This document shows positions 1 through 8,992 of a DNA stretch of 64,000 nt, piece after piece. The notes under the pieces are model-generated. The model was not told where the DNA came from. It saw only the letters and a list, made by a program, of their open reading frames with translations, and made no database searches. The stretch is taken from positions 9,362,001 through 9,426,000 of the forward strand of contig NZ_BJHV01000001.1 in the NCBI RefSeq assembly GCF_005405925.1, written 5' to 3'. The stretch comes from Streptomyces antimycoticus (GTDB lineage: Bacteria > Actinomycetota > Actinomycetes > Streptomycetales > Streptomycetaceae). A program made the position numbers and the translations under genes. Within the stretch, counting starts at the first letter, position 1. Each line of letters begins with the position of its first letter.

Positions 1-617
1 TGCCGTGCATGATCTCGATGATGCCCAGGGCGAGCAGCCAGATGCCGGCCACCACGGTCAGCGCCGTGATCGAGCCGAACGGGGCCACGATCAGGATGAT
101 CCCGCCCAGGATGGTGAGCACACCGAGGAACAGATGCCAGCCACGGGCGGGCATGCCCTCACCGGAGATCGCCGTGGCGGTCTGCATCACGCCCCGGAGC
201 AGCCAGGCGAAGCCGATCCACAGCGCGAGCAGCAGAATCGACTGGGCCGGGCCACGGAAGCAGAGCAGTCCCAGCAGCACGCTCAGCGCCCCGGTGACGA
301 AACTCAGCACCCGCAGATGCCTCGGTATATGTGCGCCGAAGGCCCCGACCAGCTGGAAGATCCCGCTGATCAGCAGATAGGCGCCGAACAGGGCGCCGAC
401 CACCACCAGCGTGGCCCCCGGCCACGCCAGCACCATGATGCCCAGCGCGATCGCCACCACACCCGCGGCCACCAGGACCTGCCAGGCGGTGTCGGACAGC
501 ATGTTCTGCAACGTGGCGTAGGGGGTGCCCTCGCCGAAGGGCCGCTCTCCCGGCCGGCCGGAGGGCTCCCCTCTCGGCTGCTCGGCGCCGTGCGGACTGT
601 CGGAGGAGTAAGTCATG
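1..617 (-). CDS. HdeD/DUF308-family membrane protein (C-terminus cut by window edge)
   Basis: The product is an integral membrane protein of the HdeD/DUF308 type, a family linked to acid and general stress in enterobacteria; its role in actinomycetes is not established. A polar, Gly/Pro/Glu-rich N-terminus of about 45 residues precedes regularly spaced hydrophobic segments such as VLVAAGVVAIALGIMVLAWP, and at least five helices are visible before the left edge. The ATG at 615-617 has a strong ribosome site (AGGAGGT) 7-8 bases upstream. It is divergent from the DUF2267 gene. The family call rests on the repeated short helix-loop-helix pattern and is good; the exact role is unknown. Confidence 0.8.
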
Positions 618-783
618 GTCGTCCACCTCCTGGGGGAACAGGATGGCCGTGGCCCCCACATCCATCGTCCCCCCGCGGCCGTTCCCGCGCCTGATGACAT
701 GGGGGAGTGCCTCGCGGGCGGCGGTCACGCATGGCAAGGTGGTGGATGAGGCCGTGTCCTGGGCGCGTCATAGGGAGGCCCGC

Positions 784-1161
784 ATGGACGACAGGGAGTT
801 CTTCCGGACAGTGGCGGACCGCACCCAGCTCTCACGGCAGGAAGCGGCCGATGTCACCCGTGCCACGCTCGAGACGCTGGCGGCCCGCCTCAGCGCGGGC
901 GAGGCCCGCGATCTCGCCCTGGAACTGCCCGAACACCTCCGGGAGTCCCTGCAGCGCGGGGAGGGGGACATGGAGATCTTCGACCCCGACGAGTCGATCC
1001 GCAGGGTGCATGAGCGCACCGGGCTGTCCGAGCCGGAGGCCGACCGAGGTGTCCGGGCGGTCCTCGCCACGCTCCGGGAGGCCGTCTCCGCCGAGGAGTA
1101 CGACCACGCCATGTCCCAGTTGGGCAGCGAGTTCGCGAAGATGGCGGAGTCCGCGCGCTGA
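784..1161 (+). CDS. DUF2267-domain protein
   Basis: A small soluble protein of 125 residues that fits the DUF2267 family, which has no known biochemical activity and often sits near stress genes in Streptomyces. Two tandem all-helical halves are visible, each with a motif of the form T-x-L-S-x-x-E-A-[DE]-x-x-x-x-x-T-L-x-x-L (LSRQEAADVTRATLETLA and LSEPEADRGVRAVLATL). The half-repeat pattern and the 'LPEHLRESL' segment are typical of the family. The ATG at 784 follows an AGGGAGG site; an upstream in-frame start at 643 has no ribosome site and would read through the promoter region of the divergent HdeD-like gene. Confidence 0.82.
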   Translation: MDDREFFRTVADRTQLSRQEAADVTRATLETLAARLSAGEARDLALELPEHLRESLQRGEGDMEIFDPDESIRRVHERTGLSEPEADRGVRAVLATLREAVSAEEYDHAMSQLGSEFAKMAESAR

Positions 1162-1182
1162 CCCGGCCATGGGCGATGCCGC

Positions 1183-1614
1183 TCATCCGGCCCGCCAGCC
1201 GCTCCACCGCCCGACGGTGATCTCCACGACCGGCCCGCGCGGCGGCCGGTCCCGGTACTGGACTGGGTAGGTGTCAACGAGCAGCCGGACATATTCCGAG
1301 GACAGCGCCGACTCGTCGGCGGGTGGCAGGACGCGGGCCGTGCCATCGCCCCGCGCCCACCACAGGTGGTCCCAGTTCTCGTCGTAGTCGTCCACCAGGA
1401 GGCATACGGCGGGGTGGGCGCGGATGTTGTCCAGGCGCTTGAGCCGCGTCGTCCGCTTCGGCTTGTGGTCGACGGCCGTCACCACCGTGTCGCCGGTCAG
1501 CGCGAAGACCACCGGCACCAGATGCGGGCGGTCCTCGGCGCCGACGGTCGCCAGCCGGGCCAGCCTGGCCCGTGCGAAACGCTCACGCGCCTGCGCGCTC
1601 GTCAGCTGCGGCAT
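1183..1614 (-). CDS. PPOX-class F420-dependent oxidoreductase
   Basis: A split-barrel flavin/deazaflavin-binding protein of 143 residues from the pyridoxamine-5'-phosphate-oxidase-like superfamily. The pattern 'RLATVGAEDRPHLVPVVFAL', 'VVTAVDHKPKRTTRLKRLDNI' and 'VCLLVDDYDENWDHLWWARGDGTARV' is that of the small actinobacterial F420-binding subgroup (TIGR03668-like), in which the Lys-Arg-rich loop contacts the cofactor phosphate. The natural substrate is unknown. The ATG at 1612-1614 starts the conserved domain directly. The next gene in the same direction is an LLM-class oxidoreductase 16 bp upstream, so two F420-type enzymes probably share a transcript. Confidence 0.85.
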   Translation of the reverse strand: MPQLTSAQARERFARARLARLATVGAEDRPHLVPVVFALTGDTVVTAVDHKPKRTTRLKRLDNIRAHPAVCLLVDDYDENWDHLWWARGDGTARVLPPADESALSSEYVRLLVDTYPVQYRDRPPRGPVVEITVGRWSGWRAG

Positions 1615-1630
1615 CGTGGCTCCCGGCGGC

Positions 1631-2458
1631 TCACCGGAACCGGGTGGCGACCTGGGCCATCGCGTCCAGCCGTGCGATCGTCTCCGCCTCCGGCATCGTC
1701 GGCAGATAGAACAGCACCCGCTCCACACCGATGCGCTGATACCCCTCGACGACGTCGGGGTCCTCGGGCACCGCGTACACCGTCACCGGCACATCGCGGC
1801 CGGCCACCTCGCGCAGCCGCTCGATCTGCGGGCGCAACTGCTCGGGGGATTCGCTGTTGGCAAGCCAGGCGTCGCCGAGCTCGGCGATCCGCCGGAACGC
1901 GGCGTCGCCCCCACCACCCACATAGATCGGCGGATGCGGACGCTGAACGGGCTTGGGCCACTGGAACACGGGGTCGAAGTTCACGAACTCCCCGTGGAAT
2001 TCGGCCTTCTCCTTCGTCCACAGCTCACGGATGGCGCGCAGCCGCTCGTTCACCAGCCGGCCCCGGGTGGAGGGATCCGTCCCGTGGTTCTCCATCTCCT
2101 CACGGTTCCAGCCGGCGCCGACCCCGAAGACGGCTCTTCCATCGGAGACCAGGTCGAGGGAGGCCACTTCGTTGGCGGTGGTGATCGGGTCCCGTTGCGC
2201 CACCAGGGCGACACCGGTCCCCAGCAGCAGATGCCGGGTGACTGCGGCGATCGAGGCCAGCGTCACGAACGGGTCGAGGGTGCGGTAGTAGACCTCCGGC
2301 AGGTCTCCGCCACCCGGATAGGGTGTGCGGCGCTCCACCGGGATATGGCTGTGCTCCGCGATGAAGAGCGAGTCGAACCTGCGCTCATCGAGGGCCCGCC
2401 CCAGCGGGGCGGGCAGGATGCCCTGGTCGGTGACGAACGTGGATACGCCGATTTTCAC
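1631..2458 (-). CDS. LLM-class F420-dependent oxidoreductase
   Basis: A luciferase-like (beta/alpha)8 barrel enzyme of 275 residues. Family signs are the N-terminus 'KIGVSTFVTDQGI', 'FDSLFIAEHSHIP', 'LLLGTGVALVAQRDPITTANEVASLDLVSDGR', 'FGVGAGWNREEMENHG' and 'RPHPPIYVGGGG', which match the F420-dependent TIGR03619-type subgroup. The substrate cannot be inferred. The GTG start at 2456-2458 is chosen because the barrel's first strand (KIGV) begins there and a GGGAG site precedes it. The longer reading frame upstream runs antisense through neighbouring genes and shows no homology-like pattern. Confidence 0.87.
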   Translation of the reverse strand: MKIGVSTFVTDQGILPAPLGRALDERRFDSLFIAEHSHIPVERRTPYPGGGDLPEVYYRTLDPFVTLASIAAVTRHLLLGTGVALVAQRDPITTANEVASLDLVSDGRAVFGVGAGWNREEMENHGTDPSTRGRLVNERLRAIRELWTKEKAEFHGEFVNFDPVFQWPKPVQRPHPPIYVGGGGDAAFRRIAELGDAWLANSESPEQLRPQIERLREVAGRDVPVTVYAVPEDPDVVEGYQRIGVERVLFYLPTMPEAETIARLDAMAQVATRFR

Positions 2459-2588
2459 TGCGGCTCCCTGGGAGGTGCGTCGATGATCTACGGGAACCAC
2501 ATGGGTACCCGGCCCGGCGGAAACCGCAACGGTGCGCACGAGTGACACGGCGTGTCCGCCACGAGGATCTCGGGGACGACGCGAGGCC

Positions 2589-3230
2589 CTACGACCGGCG
2601 CTCACCCGGGCCGAGCAGGACACCCCGCTCCGCGTAGAACCGCCCGAGGTCGGCCCAGGGGACCTCGGCGAAGCGCTGCGAGCCGTCCGGGAAGCCCGAC
2701 GGGTTGTGTACGAGGAGATGGTCCGGGGTGGCGCCGACGGCCAGCACCAGATGGCCGCCCCGGTGCGGCGGCCGCGGATCCAGGGTGCGCAGCGAGGGGT
2801 GGACGGACAGCATCGCGAGCCGTCCGGCCGCGAGATGTTCCGGCAGCTCCTCGGCCGGCAGCCGCGGCCGGGACTCGGCGAACAGCCCCCAGCGCCGCCG
2901 CGCGTAGGCGGCGAACGGAGCGTAGATGAGCCCGTCCACCCGGTCCGGATGGCGCACATAGGCCCCCGCCTCGACACACTCCTCGGCGAGCGCCACCGCG
3001 GGCGGCGCGGTGCCACACCAATGCTCCAGGGCCATCCGCAGACACGCCATCCCGCACAGTCGCCATGACCAGAACGCGTACTCCTCCCGGCTCGCCGCCC
3101 CGGACTTCTGCCACAGCGGGTCGTCGGCCGCCGGCAGGGTGCCCGCGATGATGTCGGGCACCAGGGCGGCCGACTCCCACTGGGCGTAGTAGGGGACGGG
3201 ATGGGTGAGGAAAACAGGGGCGTCGGACAT
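2589..3230 (-). CDS. C39-like peptidase family protein
   Basis: A papain-like cysteine hydrolase fold of the Peptidase_C39_2 type, about 213 residues. The Cys is in 'RLCGMACLRMALEHW', the His in 'HRGGHLVLAVGATPDHLLVHNPSG', and the Asn of HNPSG is in the usual place after the His. The N-terminal 'FLTHPVPYYAQWES' resembles the 'pvpyysQ' entry motif of this family. There is no signal peptide or ABC transporter neighbour, so a bacteriocin-exporter role is unlikely; a stand-alone peptidase or amidase is the best description. The ATG at 3230 is preferred; one at 3251 in the same frame is also possible. Confidence 0.75.
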   Translation of the reverse strand: MSDAPVFLTHPVPYYAQWESAALVPDIIAGTLPAADDPLWQKSGAASREEYAFWSWRLCGMACLRMALEHWCGTAPPAVALAEECVEAGAYVRHPDRVDGLIYAPFAAYARRRWGLFAESRPRLPAEELPEHLAAGRLAMLSVHPSLRTLDPRPPHRGGHLVLAVGATPDHLLVHNPSGFPDGSQRFAEVPWADLGRFYAERGVLLGPGERRS

Positions 3231-3276
3231 GTGCCCCAGTCTTCCCGACATCCGCCCGCCGCGCCGTGGCCCCCGG

Positions 3277-4116
3277 TCAGCCGCCGGTGGCGAAACCCGG
3301 GAAGAGGGTCATCCCGCCGTCGACGTAGATGGTGGTGCCCACCACGTAGTCGCACAGGTCGGAGGCCAGGACCACGGCGGCGTTGGCGATGTCCAGGGGG
3401 TCGCCGATCCGGCGGTACGGGATGAGCTGCAGGAGGGCGGTCCGCGCCTCGGGGGTCTGCCAGGCACTGCGGTTGATGGGGGTCTTGATGGCGCCCGGCG
3501 CGATCGCGTTCACCCTGATCTTCTGGGGCGCGAACTCCTGGGCCAGGGTCTGTGTCAGCATCGCCACGCCGCCCTTGGACGACGCGTAGTTCACATGGCC
3601 CGCCCATGGGATGATCTGGTGGACCGAGCTCATACAGATGATTTTCCCGGCCGCCCGCGACACCTCCGGGACCACGCCACGCCGCAGGAACTCCTTGATC
3701 GCCTCCCTGGCGCACAGGAACTGGCCGGTGAGGTTGACGGAGATGACCTTCTCCCACTGCTCCAGTGTCATCTCCACCGTGGGGGCATCCCGCTGGAGCC
3801 CCGCGTTGGCGACGAGGATGTCGATCGTGCCCAGGCGCTCGACCATCGTGGACACCAGGTCGATGACCTGGTCCTCCTGGGACACATCCGCCTGATGGGC
3901 GTAGGAGTGCACACCGTGGCTCTGGATCTCGGTGACGACGGCCTCGGCGGCCGGCCGGTCACTGGCGTAGTTGACCACCACATCCGCGCCGGCCTGCCCC
4001 AGGGCGATCGCGGTTGCCTTTCCGATCCCCGAGTTCGCCCCGGTCACCAGCGCTTTCTGCCCCTTGAGGAGTTCCGGGACATGCACCGGAGGAGGACGCT
4101 CGGGATTGGTGTTCAC
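3277..4116 (-). CDS. SDR-family NAD(P)-dependent oxidoreductase (glucose 1-dehydrogenase-like)
   Basis: A classical short-chain dehydrogenase of 279 residues. The Rossmann motif TGANSGIG is near residue 26, NAG lies near residue 105, the catalytic Ser is in 'IICMSSVHQIIPW', and the Tyr and Lys are in 'YASSKGG'. 'NAIAPGAIKTPIN' and 'VVGTTIYVDGGMTLFPGF' close the domain. The sequence is of the type annotated as glucose 1-dehydrogenase or general-stress SDR. The extended N-terminus (NTNPERPPPVHVPELLKGQ) is common in this stress-linked group. It lies just downstream of a SigB/SigF-type sigma gene, about 160 bp away, which fits a stress role; the sugar substrate is inferred only. Confidence 0.86.
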   Translation of the reverse strand: MNTNPERPPPVHVPELLKGQKALVTGANSGIGKATAIALGQAGADVVVNYASDRPAAEAVVTEIQSHGVHSYAHQADVSQEDQVIDLVSTMVERLGTIDILVANAGLQRDAPTVEMTLEQWEKVISVNLTGQFLCAREAIKEFLRRGVVPEVSRAAGKIICMSSVHQIIPWAGHVNYASSKGGVAMLTQTLAQEFAPQKIRVNAIAPGAIKTPINRSAWQTPEARTALLQLIPYRRIGDPLDIANAAVVLASDLCDYVVGTTIYVDGGMTLFPGFATGG

Positions 4117-4177
4117 TGGCTTTCGTCTCCTTCGCTTGGGCGTCCGTCACCCGCCGCACCGACCCTCGCAGCCCGCG

Positions 4178-4195
4178 GGGGAGCCGCCGCTCCCC
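4178..4195 (-). terminator. Short GC-rich hairpin downstream of the sigma factor gene
   Basis: GGGGAG at 4178-4183 and CTCCCC at 4190-4195 form a 6-bp stem with a 6-base loop, about 80 bp past the sigma gene stop. No T-tract follows. It is the only hairpin I see in the 158-bp gap. Confidence 0.35.
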
Positions 4196-4274
4196 ACGGC
4201 GCCACGGTCACCCACTAAGGCGATGCACATCGTTCCAGCGGCGCAACGCGCGCCCCGGCGTGGTCGGCCCCCGC

Positions 4275-5093
4275 TCAGCGGGCCTCGGCCAGCGCCTGGT
4301 CGCGCAGTGTCGAGCAAGTGCGGTTGATGAGCCGCGAGACGTGCATCTGCGATATGCCCAGCTGCTCGGCGATCCGGCTCTGTGTCATATCGCAGAAGAA
4401 GCGCATGTAGAGGATCTGCCGCTCCCGGTCGGGGAGCCGGCTCAGACCGGGGCGCACGGCCTCGCGGTCCACCACCCGGTCGTACGCGGTCTCCTGGGCG
4501 CCGAGCGTGTCGGCCAGGGAGTAGCCGTCGTCGGAGCCGGTGAGCTGGGCGTCCAGGGAGAGCGGGGTGAAGCTGCCCATGGCCTCCATACCGGCCCGCA
4601 CTTCCTTCTCGGTCAGTCCGGTGCGCTCGGCGATGTCCTGGGTCCGCGGCGGCCGGTCGTCCGCCGAATGGGACAGCTCCCGGTGGGCGGCCCGCACCCG
4701 GTTGCGCAGGTCCTGGACCCGGCGGGGGACGTGCAGCACCCACAGATGGTCCCTGAAGTGGCGCTTGATCTCGCCGACGATGGTGGGCACCGCGAACCCG
4801 GCGAAGGCGGTGCCGTGTTCCGGGTCGTAGCGCTTGACGGCCTTCACCAGACCGAGCGCGGCCACCTGCTGCAGGTCCTCCAGGGATTCGCCGCGGTTGC
4901 GGTACTGCCGGGCCAGCCGTTCGGCCATCGGCATCCATGCCTCCACCACCCGACGGCGCAACGCCTCCTTCTCCGGCCCGTCGGGAAGACGGGCCATTTC
5001 CGCGAACTCGGCGCTGGTGTCGGGCGCGTCGTCATGCGGGTGCTTCGTGGGGCCGGTCTGGGGCCGTGCCATGTCCTGCGTCGCGGTCGTCAC
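4275..5093 (-). CDS. RNA polymerase sigma factor, SigB/SigF/SigG subfamily
   Basis: A sigma-70 group 3 factor of 272 residues of the kind that directs stress or sporulation genes in Streptomyces. Region 2 reads 'LARQYRNRGESLEDLQQVAALGLVKAVKRYDPEHGTAFAGFAVPTIVGEIKRHFRD', region 3 follows with 'PRRVQDLRNRV' and 'PRTQDIAERTGLTEKEV', and region 4 ends with 'LPDRERQILYMRFFCDMTQSRIAEQLGISQMHVSRLINRT', the helix-turn-helix. The GTG at 5091-5093 is preferred because AGGAGG at 5103-5109 is then correctly spaced; a start at 5102 would overlap it. No anti-sigma gene is adjacent, although the family is usually controlled by RsbW-type kinases. The downstream SDR could be in its regulon. Confidence 0.88.
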   Translation of the reverse strand: MTTATQDMARPQTGPTKHPHDDAPDTSAEFAEMARLPDGPEKEALRRRVVEAWMPMAERLARQYRNRGESLEDLQQVAALGLVKAVKRYDPEHGTAFAGFAVPTIVGEIKRHFRDHLWVLHVPRRVQDLRNRVRAAHRELSHSADDRPPRTQDIAERTGLTEKEVRAGMEAMGSFTPLSLDAQLTGSDDGYSLADTLGAQETAYDRVVDREAVRPGLSRLPDRERQILYMRFFCDMTQSRIAEQLGISQMHVSRLINRTCSTLRDQALAEAR

Positions 5094-5353
5094 GGAACAC
5101 ACCTCCTGCGATGGGCTGACGGGTCACCTGGGACCGGGGGTGCATCGCGGGAGGTTCACGGGGACGTGCTGACCGGCGCGCCGCCGCGGTGTGGAGCAAT
5201 ACAGACTGCTCCCGCGGTGCGTGCCTACGGTCCGAAGCACGAATATCCGCCTGCCCTGGGCCCTGGGGGGCAAACAAAGTTCTTCCGGACGGGTCCGCGC
5301 GGCGGCACACCGCGGCGAACACCTGCCCCCAGCGGTCGCCGTGGGGCCCGGGC

Positions 5354-6274
5354 TCAGCCCAGCAGCGCGGCGACCGTCATCAGCACCGGTGCCGCGAGCA
5401 GCGTGGACAGCAGGATCGACTCACGGGCCAGGATGGTGGCGGTCTCATACCGTGAGGCGTAGGTGAACAGGTTCTGAGCTGCCGGTAGCGCGGAGGTGAC
5501 GACGGCGGCGAAGAGCGCCGGGCCGCCCAGCCCGAACACCCCCGCCGCGATGGCCCAGGCCACCACCGGCTGGGCGAAGGACTTCAGCGCCACCGACAGC
5601 AGCACCGGCCCGCGTTCCTCGCCGCGCCCGGGGAGTTGACTGCCCGGCAGCGAGATCCCGAACGCCAGCAGGACGGCGGGCACGGCCATGCCGCCCAGCA
5701 GCGAGAGCGGTTCGGTGACGAGCCCGGGGATCCGCCAGTCCGTGGCGGAGACGAGGACGCCGGACAGCGAGCCGACCACGACGGGATTGCGGAACGGCGT
5801 GGTCAGCCTGCGGATCAGCGAGGGCCGCCGGTCGGGGCGGCTGAGGTCGATGACCGTCAGGGCGATCGGGGTCATGACGAGTTGCTGGAAGAGCAGTACT
5901 GGCGCGATCAGGCTCGCGTCGCCCAGGACATACATCGCGATGGGGATGCCGAGGTTGCCCGCGTTCACATAGCTCGCGCACAGCGCGCCGATCGTCGTCC
6001 GGCCCACGCTCCACCGCCGTACGGCGCCCACGGCGACGAATGTGCCCGCCACCACGAAGGTGCTCAGGGCGGTCACCAGCAGCGGGGTGGAGATGATGGC
6101 GGAGAGATCGGCCTTGGAGAGCGTGGTGAACAGCAGCGCGGGGGAGGCGACATCGAACGAGAGCTTGGTGAGCACCTCCCGGCCGTGCTCGCCGAGGGAG
6201 CGGCGGCGCCCGATGACATAGCCGGCGACGATGATGGACGCGATGACGCCGAAGCCGGTGATCACACCGCCCAC
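5354..6274 (-). CDS. AEC-family (auxin efflux carrier-like) transporter
   Basis: A polytopic membrane permease of about 306 residues with ten predicted helices in two five-helix halves. The central motif 'LCASYVNAGNLGIPIAMYVLGD' carries the conserved N-x-G-N-x-G-x-P of the AEC superfamily, and the C-terminal half repeats the architecture ('SALPAAQNLFTYASRYE', typical of the family's last third). AEC proteins export or import organic acids such as malonate or malate; the substrate here is unknown. The GTG at 6272-6274 follows a GGAGG site and starts just before the first helix. An in-frame upstream start adds a charged, non-conserved leader. Confidence 0.85.
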   Translation of the reverse strand: MGGVITGFGVIASIIVAGYVIGRRRSLGEHGREVLTKLSFDVASPALLFTTLSKADLSAIISTPLLVTALSTFVVAGTFVAVGAVRRWSVGRTTIGALCASYVNAGNLGIPIAMYVLGDASLIAPVLLFQQLVMTPIALTVIDLSRPDRRPSLIRRLTTPFRNPVVVGSLSGVLVSATDWRIPGLVTEPLSLLGGMAVPAVLLAFGISLPGSQLPGRGEERGPVLLSVALKSFAQPVVAWAIAAGVFGLGGPALFAAVVTSALPAAQNLFTYASRYETATILARESILLSTLLAAPVLMTVAALLG

Positions 6275-6459
6275 TGGGCCTCCACCCCACCGTGGCCGGA
6301 GCGGTGTGCCGCGGGGTCTCGTTCGCTCGTCGTGGTGGTCGAGGGCCAGGGCGCGGCGGTCATCAAGGGCGTCTTCCGGGTGCGTAGCGGTCAGCATGCA
6401 CCCTACAAGTAATTCCGCCGTGGCGCTGGTGAAGTCGGTTACAGACCGCAGGTCAGGGG

Positions 6460-8745
6460 TCAGGTGATGGTGAGGGTGCGTCCCCCCTTCGCCAGGGAGC
6501 TGTTGCCCGCGAAGACCCGGATCTCGCCCTTCTGCAGCAGGAACCTGCCGTGCGGCTCCTGGGTCCAGAAACCCAGCTCCTCGGCGCTCAGCCGGAAGCG
6601 CACGGTGGTGGCCTTCCCGGCCCCGAGGCTGACCCGGCGGAAACCGCTGAGCCTGCGCACCGGTTGCACGATGCTCGCCACCGGATCGCGGATGTACAGC
6701 TGCACCACCTCATCGCCCTTGCGGCGCCCGGTGTTGCGCACCGCGACCGCGACCTCGACGGTGTCGCCCTTGCGCAGCGCCTCGGCCCGGACGCGGCTGA
6801 CGCTGAGCCGGGGTTCGCCGATGTCGAAGGTGGTGTAGCTGAGGCCGTGGCCGAAGGGGAACTGGGGCCCGTAGGCCAGGTCCAGATACTTGGAGGTGTA
6901 GTGGTTGGCCCGGTCGTAGGGGCGTCCGGTGTTCTCGTGGTTGTAGTAGATGGGAATCTGCCCGACCGTGCGAGGGAAGGTCACCGGGAGCTTGCCACCG
7001 GGGTTCACGGTGCCGAAGAGGACATCCGCGATGGCGTTGCCGCCCTCGAGCCCCGGATGCCACGCCTGCAGCACGGCGGGCGTGCGGTCCAGCCAGCCGC
7101 CCATCGTCAGCGGACGCCCGCTGAGCAGCACCACCACGAACGGTGCGCCGGTGTCCGCGATCGCGGTGATCAGCCGCTCCTGCCGGCCGGGCAGACCGAG
7201 GTCGCTGCGTACGGACGCCTCCCCGCTGAGCGTCGCCGCCTCCCCGACCACCACCACGGTCACATCGGTCGCCCTGGCCGCCGAGGCCGCCCGGGCGATG
7301 CCCCGGGTGCTCCGGCCGGACGCGTCCACGCCCTCGACATGGCTGACACTGGCCTTCGGCGCCGCGTCCTTGACCGCGTCCAGGACGGTGACCGGTCGGA
7401 ACGCGTCGGCCCAGGTCCCGGCCCAGGAGCCGCGCAGGTCGGTGGAGTCGGCGAAGGGCCCGACGACGGCGATGGAGCCCGATCGGTCCAGGGGGAGCGT
7501 GGACTTCTCGTTCTTGAGCAGCACCATGGTGCGCCCGGCCGCCTCGCGTGCCGCCGCACGGGATGCCTTCGTGGGCCCGGCGATCGCCGTGTCCTCGTCC
7601 GCGTAGGGGTGCTCGAAGAGCCCGAGCCGGAACTTCAGGCGCAGGATGCGGGCCACCGCGTCGTCCAGCCGCTCCATGGTGATCTGCCCGCTGCGCAGCA
7701 GCCGCTTGCCGTACTCGTTGATGGTGGTGCTGGCCATCTCCATGTCGATCCCGGCGTTGAAGGCCAGCCGGGCCGCGTCGGAGCGGTCGGCCGCATAGCC
7801 GTGGACGATCATTTCCTGGACGCCGTTGTAGTCGCTGACGACAAAGCCGCGGAAGCCCCACTCCTCCTTGAGGATGTCGGTCAGCGCATGCCGGTAGCCG
7901 TGCGCGGGGACCCCGCTGACGGTGTTGAAACTCGCCATGACGGTGGCCACCCCGGCGTCCAGGGCCGCCCTGAACGGCGGCAGGTAGAAGTTGCGCAGCC
8001 GGGCCTCGGAGACGTCCACCGTGTTGTAGTCGCGGCCGCCCTCGACGCCCCCGTAGGCGACCATGTGCTTGGCGCAGGCCGCGAGGCGGCGCCGGGAGCG
8101 GAGGTCGTCGCCCTGGTAGCCGCGGGTCTTGGCGGCCGCGAGCGCCGCCGCCAGGTAGGGATCCTCGCCGTCGCCCTCGGCGATCCGCCCCCAGCGCGGT
8201 TCATGGGTGACGTCCATCATCGGGGAGAACGTCCAGTGCACACCGTTGGAGCGGGCCTCCCTCGCCGACACCTCCGCGTCCCACTCGGCCACCGCGGGGT
8301 CGAAGGCGGCGGCCTGGCCGAGGGGGATGGGGAAGGTGGTCCACATGCCATGGATGACATCGAGGCCGAAGATCAGCGGAATGCCCAGCCGGGACTTCTC
8401 GACGGCCATCCGCTGCAGGGTGTTGGTGGTGCGGGCCCCGTAGATGTTGAGCACGGAGCCGAGCCTGCCCCTGCGGGCCGCCTTCTCCGCGGCGACGGTC
8501 TGCCCGCCGCCGGGTCCGGTGTCGCCGGTCCAGGCGAACTGCTGTAGCTGGCCGAGCTTCTCGTCGATGGTCATCCGCGCCATCAGGGCCCGGATCCTGG
8601 TCTCGTACGGGCCGGACTCCGTCCCCGGCCGGGGCACGTCGGAGGAGGGGGCGGGCGGGGCCTGGGCACGGGCGGTCGCGGCCTTGCCCGCGATGGCCGT
8701 CCCTCCGGCCGCGGCGAGCACCGTACGTCTGCGCACATCATTCAT
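6460..8745 (-). CDS. Secreted glycoside hydrolase family 3 beta-glucosidase (BglX-like)
   Basis: A large GH3 enzyme of 761 residues, predicted to be exported. It begins with a twin-arginine signal (RRRTVLAAAGGTAIAGK). The N-terminal (beta/alpha)8 domain carries 'PLIFGLDVIHGMWTTFPIPLGQAAAFDP', 'CAKHMVAYGGVEGGRDYN' and the nucleophile region 'GFVVSDYNGVQEM' (Asp of SDYNG). The second alpha/beta domain has 'TMVLLKNEKSTLPLD' and 'VVVVGEAATLSGEASVRSDLGLPGRQ', and a fibronectin-III-like C-terminal domain ends the protein ('VRNTGRRKGDEVVQLYI'). The likely activity is hydrolysis of beta-linked gluco-oligosaccharides outside the cell. The gene is divergent from a GntR regulator with a palindrome between them, which may control it. 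Confidence 0.92.
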   Translation of the reverse strand: MNDVRRRTVLAAAGGTAIAGKAATARAQAPPAPSSDVPRPGTESGPYETRIRALMARMTIDEKLGQLQQFAWTGDTGPGGGQTVAAEKAARRGRLGSVLNIYGARTTNTLQRMAVEKSRLGIPLIFGLDVIHGMWTTFPIPLGQAAAFDPAVAEWDAEVSAREARSNGVHWTFSPMMDVTHEPRWGRIAEGDGEDPYLAAALAAAKTRGYQGDDLRSRRRLAACAKHMVAYGGVEGGRDYNTVDVSEARLRNFYLPPFRAALDAGVATVMASFNTVSGVPAHGYRHALTDILKEEWGFRGFVVSDYNGVQEMIVHGYAADRSDAARLAFNAGIDMEMASTTINEYGKRLLRSGQITMERLDDAVARILRLKFRLGLFEHPYADEDTAIAGPTKASRAAAREAAGRTMVLLKNEKSTLPLDRSGSIAVVGPFADSTDLRGSWAGTWADAFRPVTVLDAVKDAAPKASVSHVEGVDASGRSTRGIARAASAARATDVTVVVVGEAATLSGEASVRSDLGLPGRQERLITAIADTGAPFVVVLLSGRPLTMGGWLDRTPAVLQAWHPGLEGGNAIADVLFGTVNPGGKLPVTFPRTVGQIPIYYNHENTGRPYDRANHYTSKYLDLAYGPQFPFGHGLSYTTFDIGEPRLSVSRVRAEALRKGDTVEVAVAVRNTGRRKGDEVVQLYIRDPVASIVQPVRRLSGFRRVSLGAGKATTVRFRLSAEELGFWTQEPHGRFLLQKGEIRVFAGNSSLAKGGRTLTIT

Positions 8746-8937
8746 GGTCTTCGTCCTGGCCTTCGGCGATCTGTTGTCCCCGAGTCCGAGTTCCTCAAGA
8801 CCATGCTGGTCACGACCCTGTGCGGGATGCGGGCCGCCACCTTTGCCGTGGGTCTTCTGCCAACGTACGACAGGATCGGCGTCCGGGCTCCCGGTACGTC
8901 CGGTGTTCCGGGCGGGGCGCCGGAGGGCGATAATGAC

Positions 8938-8957
8938 GTCAACGGTTAACCGTCGAC
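8938..8957. promoter_or_regulatory. Near-perfect 20-bp palindrome between GH3 and GntR genes (candidate operator)
   Basis: The core ACGGTTAACCGT at 8942-8953 is a perfect 12-bp palindrome, extended by GTC/GAC arms with one mismatched pair. It lies 36 bp before the GntR start and just after GATAAT (8929-8934), which could be a -10 element. FCD-type GntR proteins bind such sites; autoregulation is an inference. Confidence 0.5.
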
Positions 8958-8992
8958 CAGCGACCGGTCCATCCGCCAGAAGGAGCCCGTCG

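Noticed and set aside
2589..3230. Bacteriocin-processing C39 exporter
   Set aside because: The protein has only the peptidase-like domain, with no membrane or ATPase domains and no precursor peptide gene nearby.
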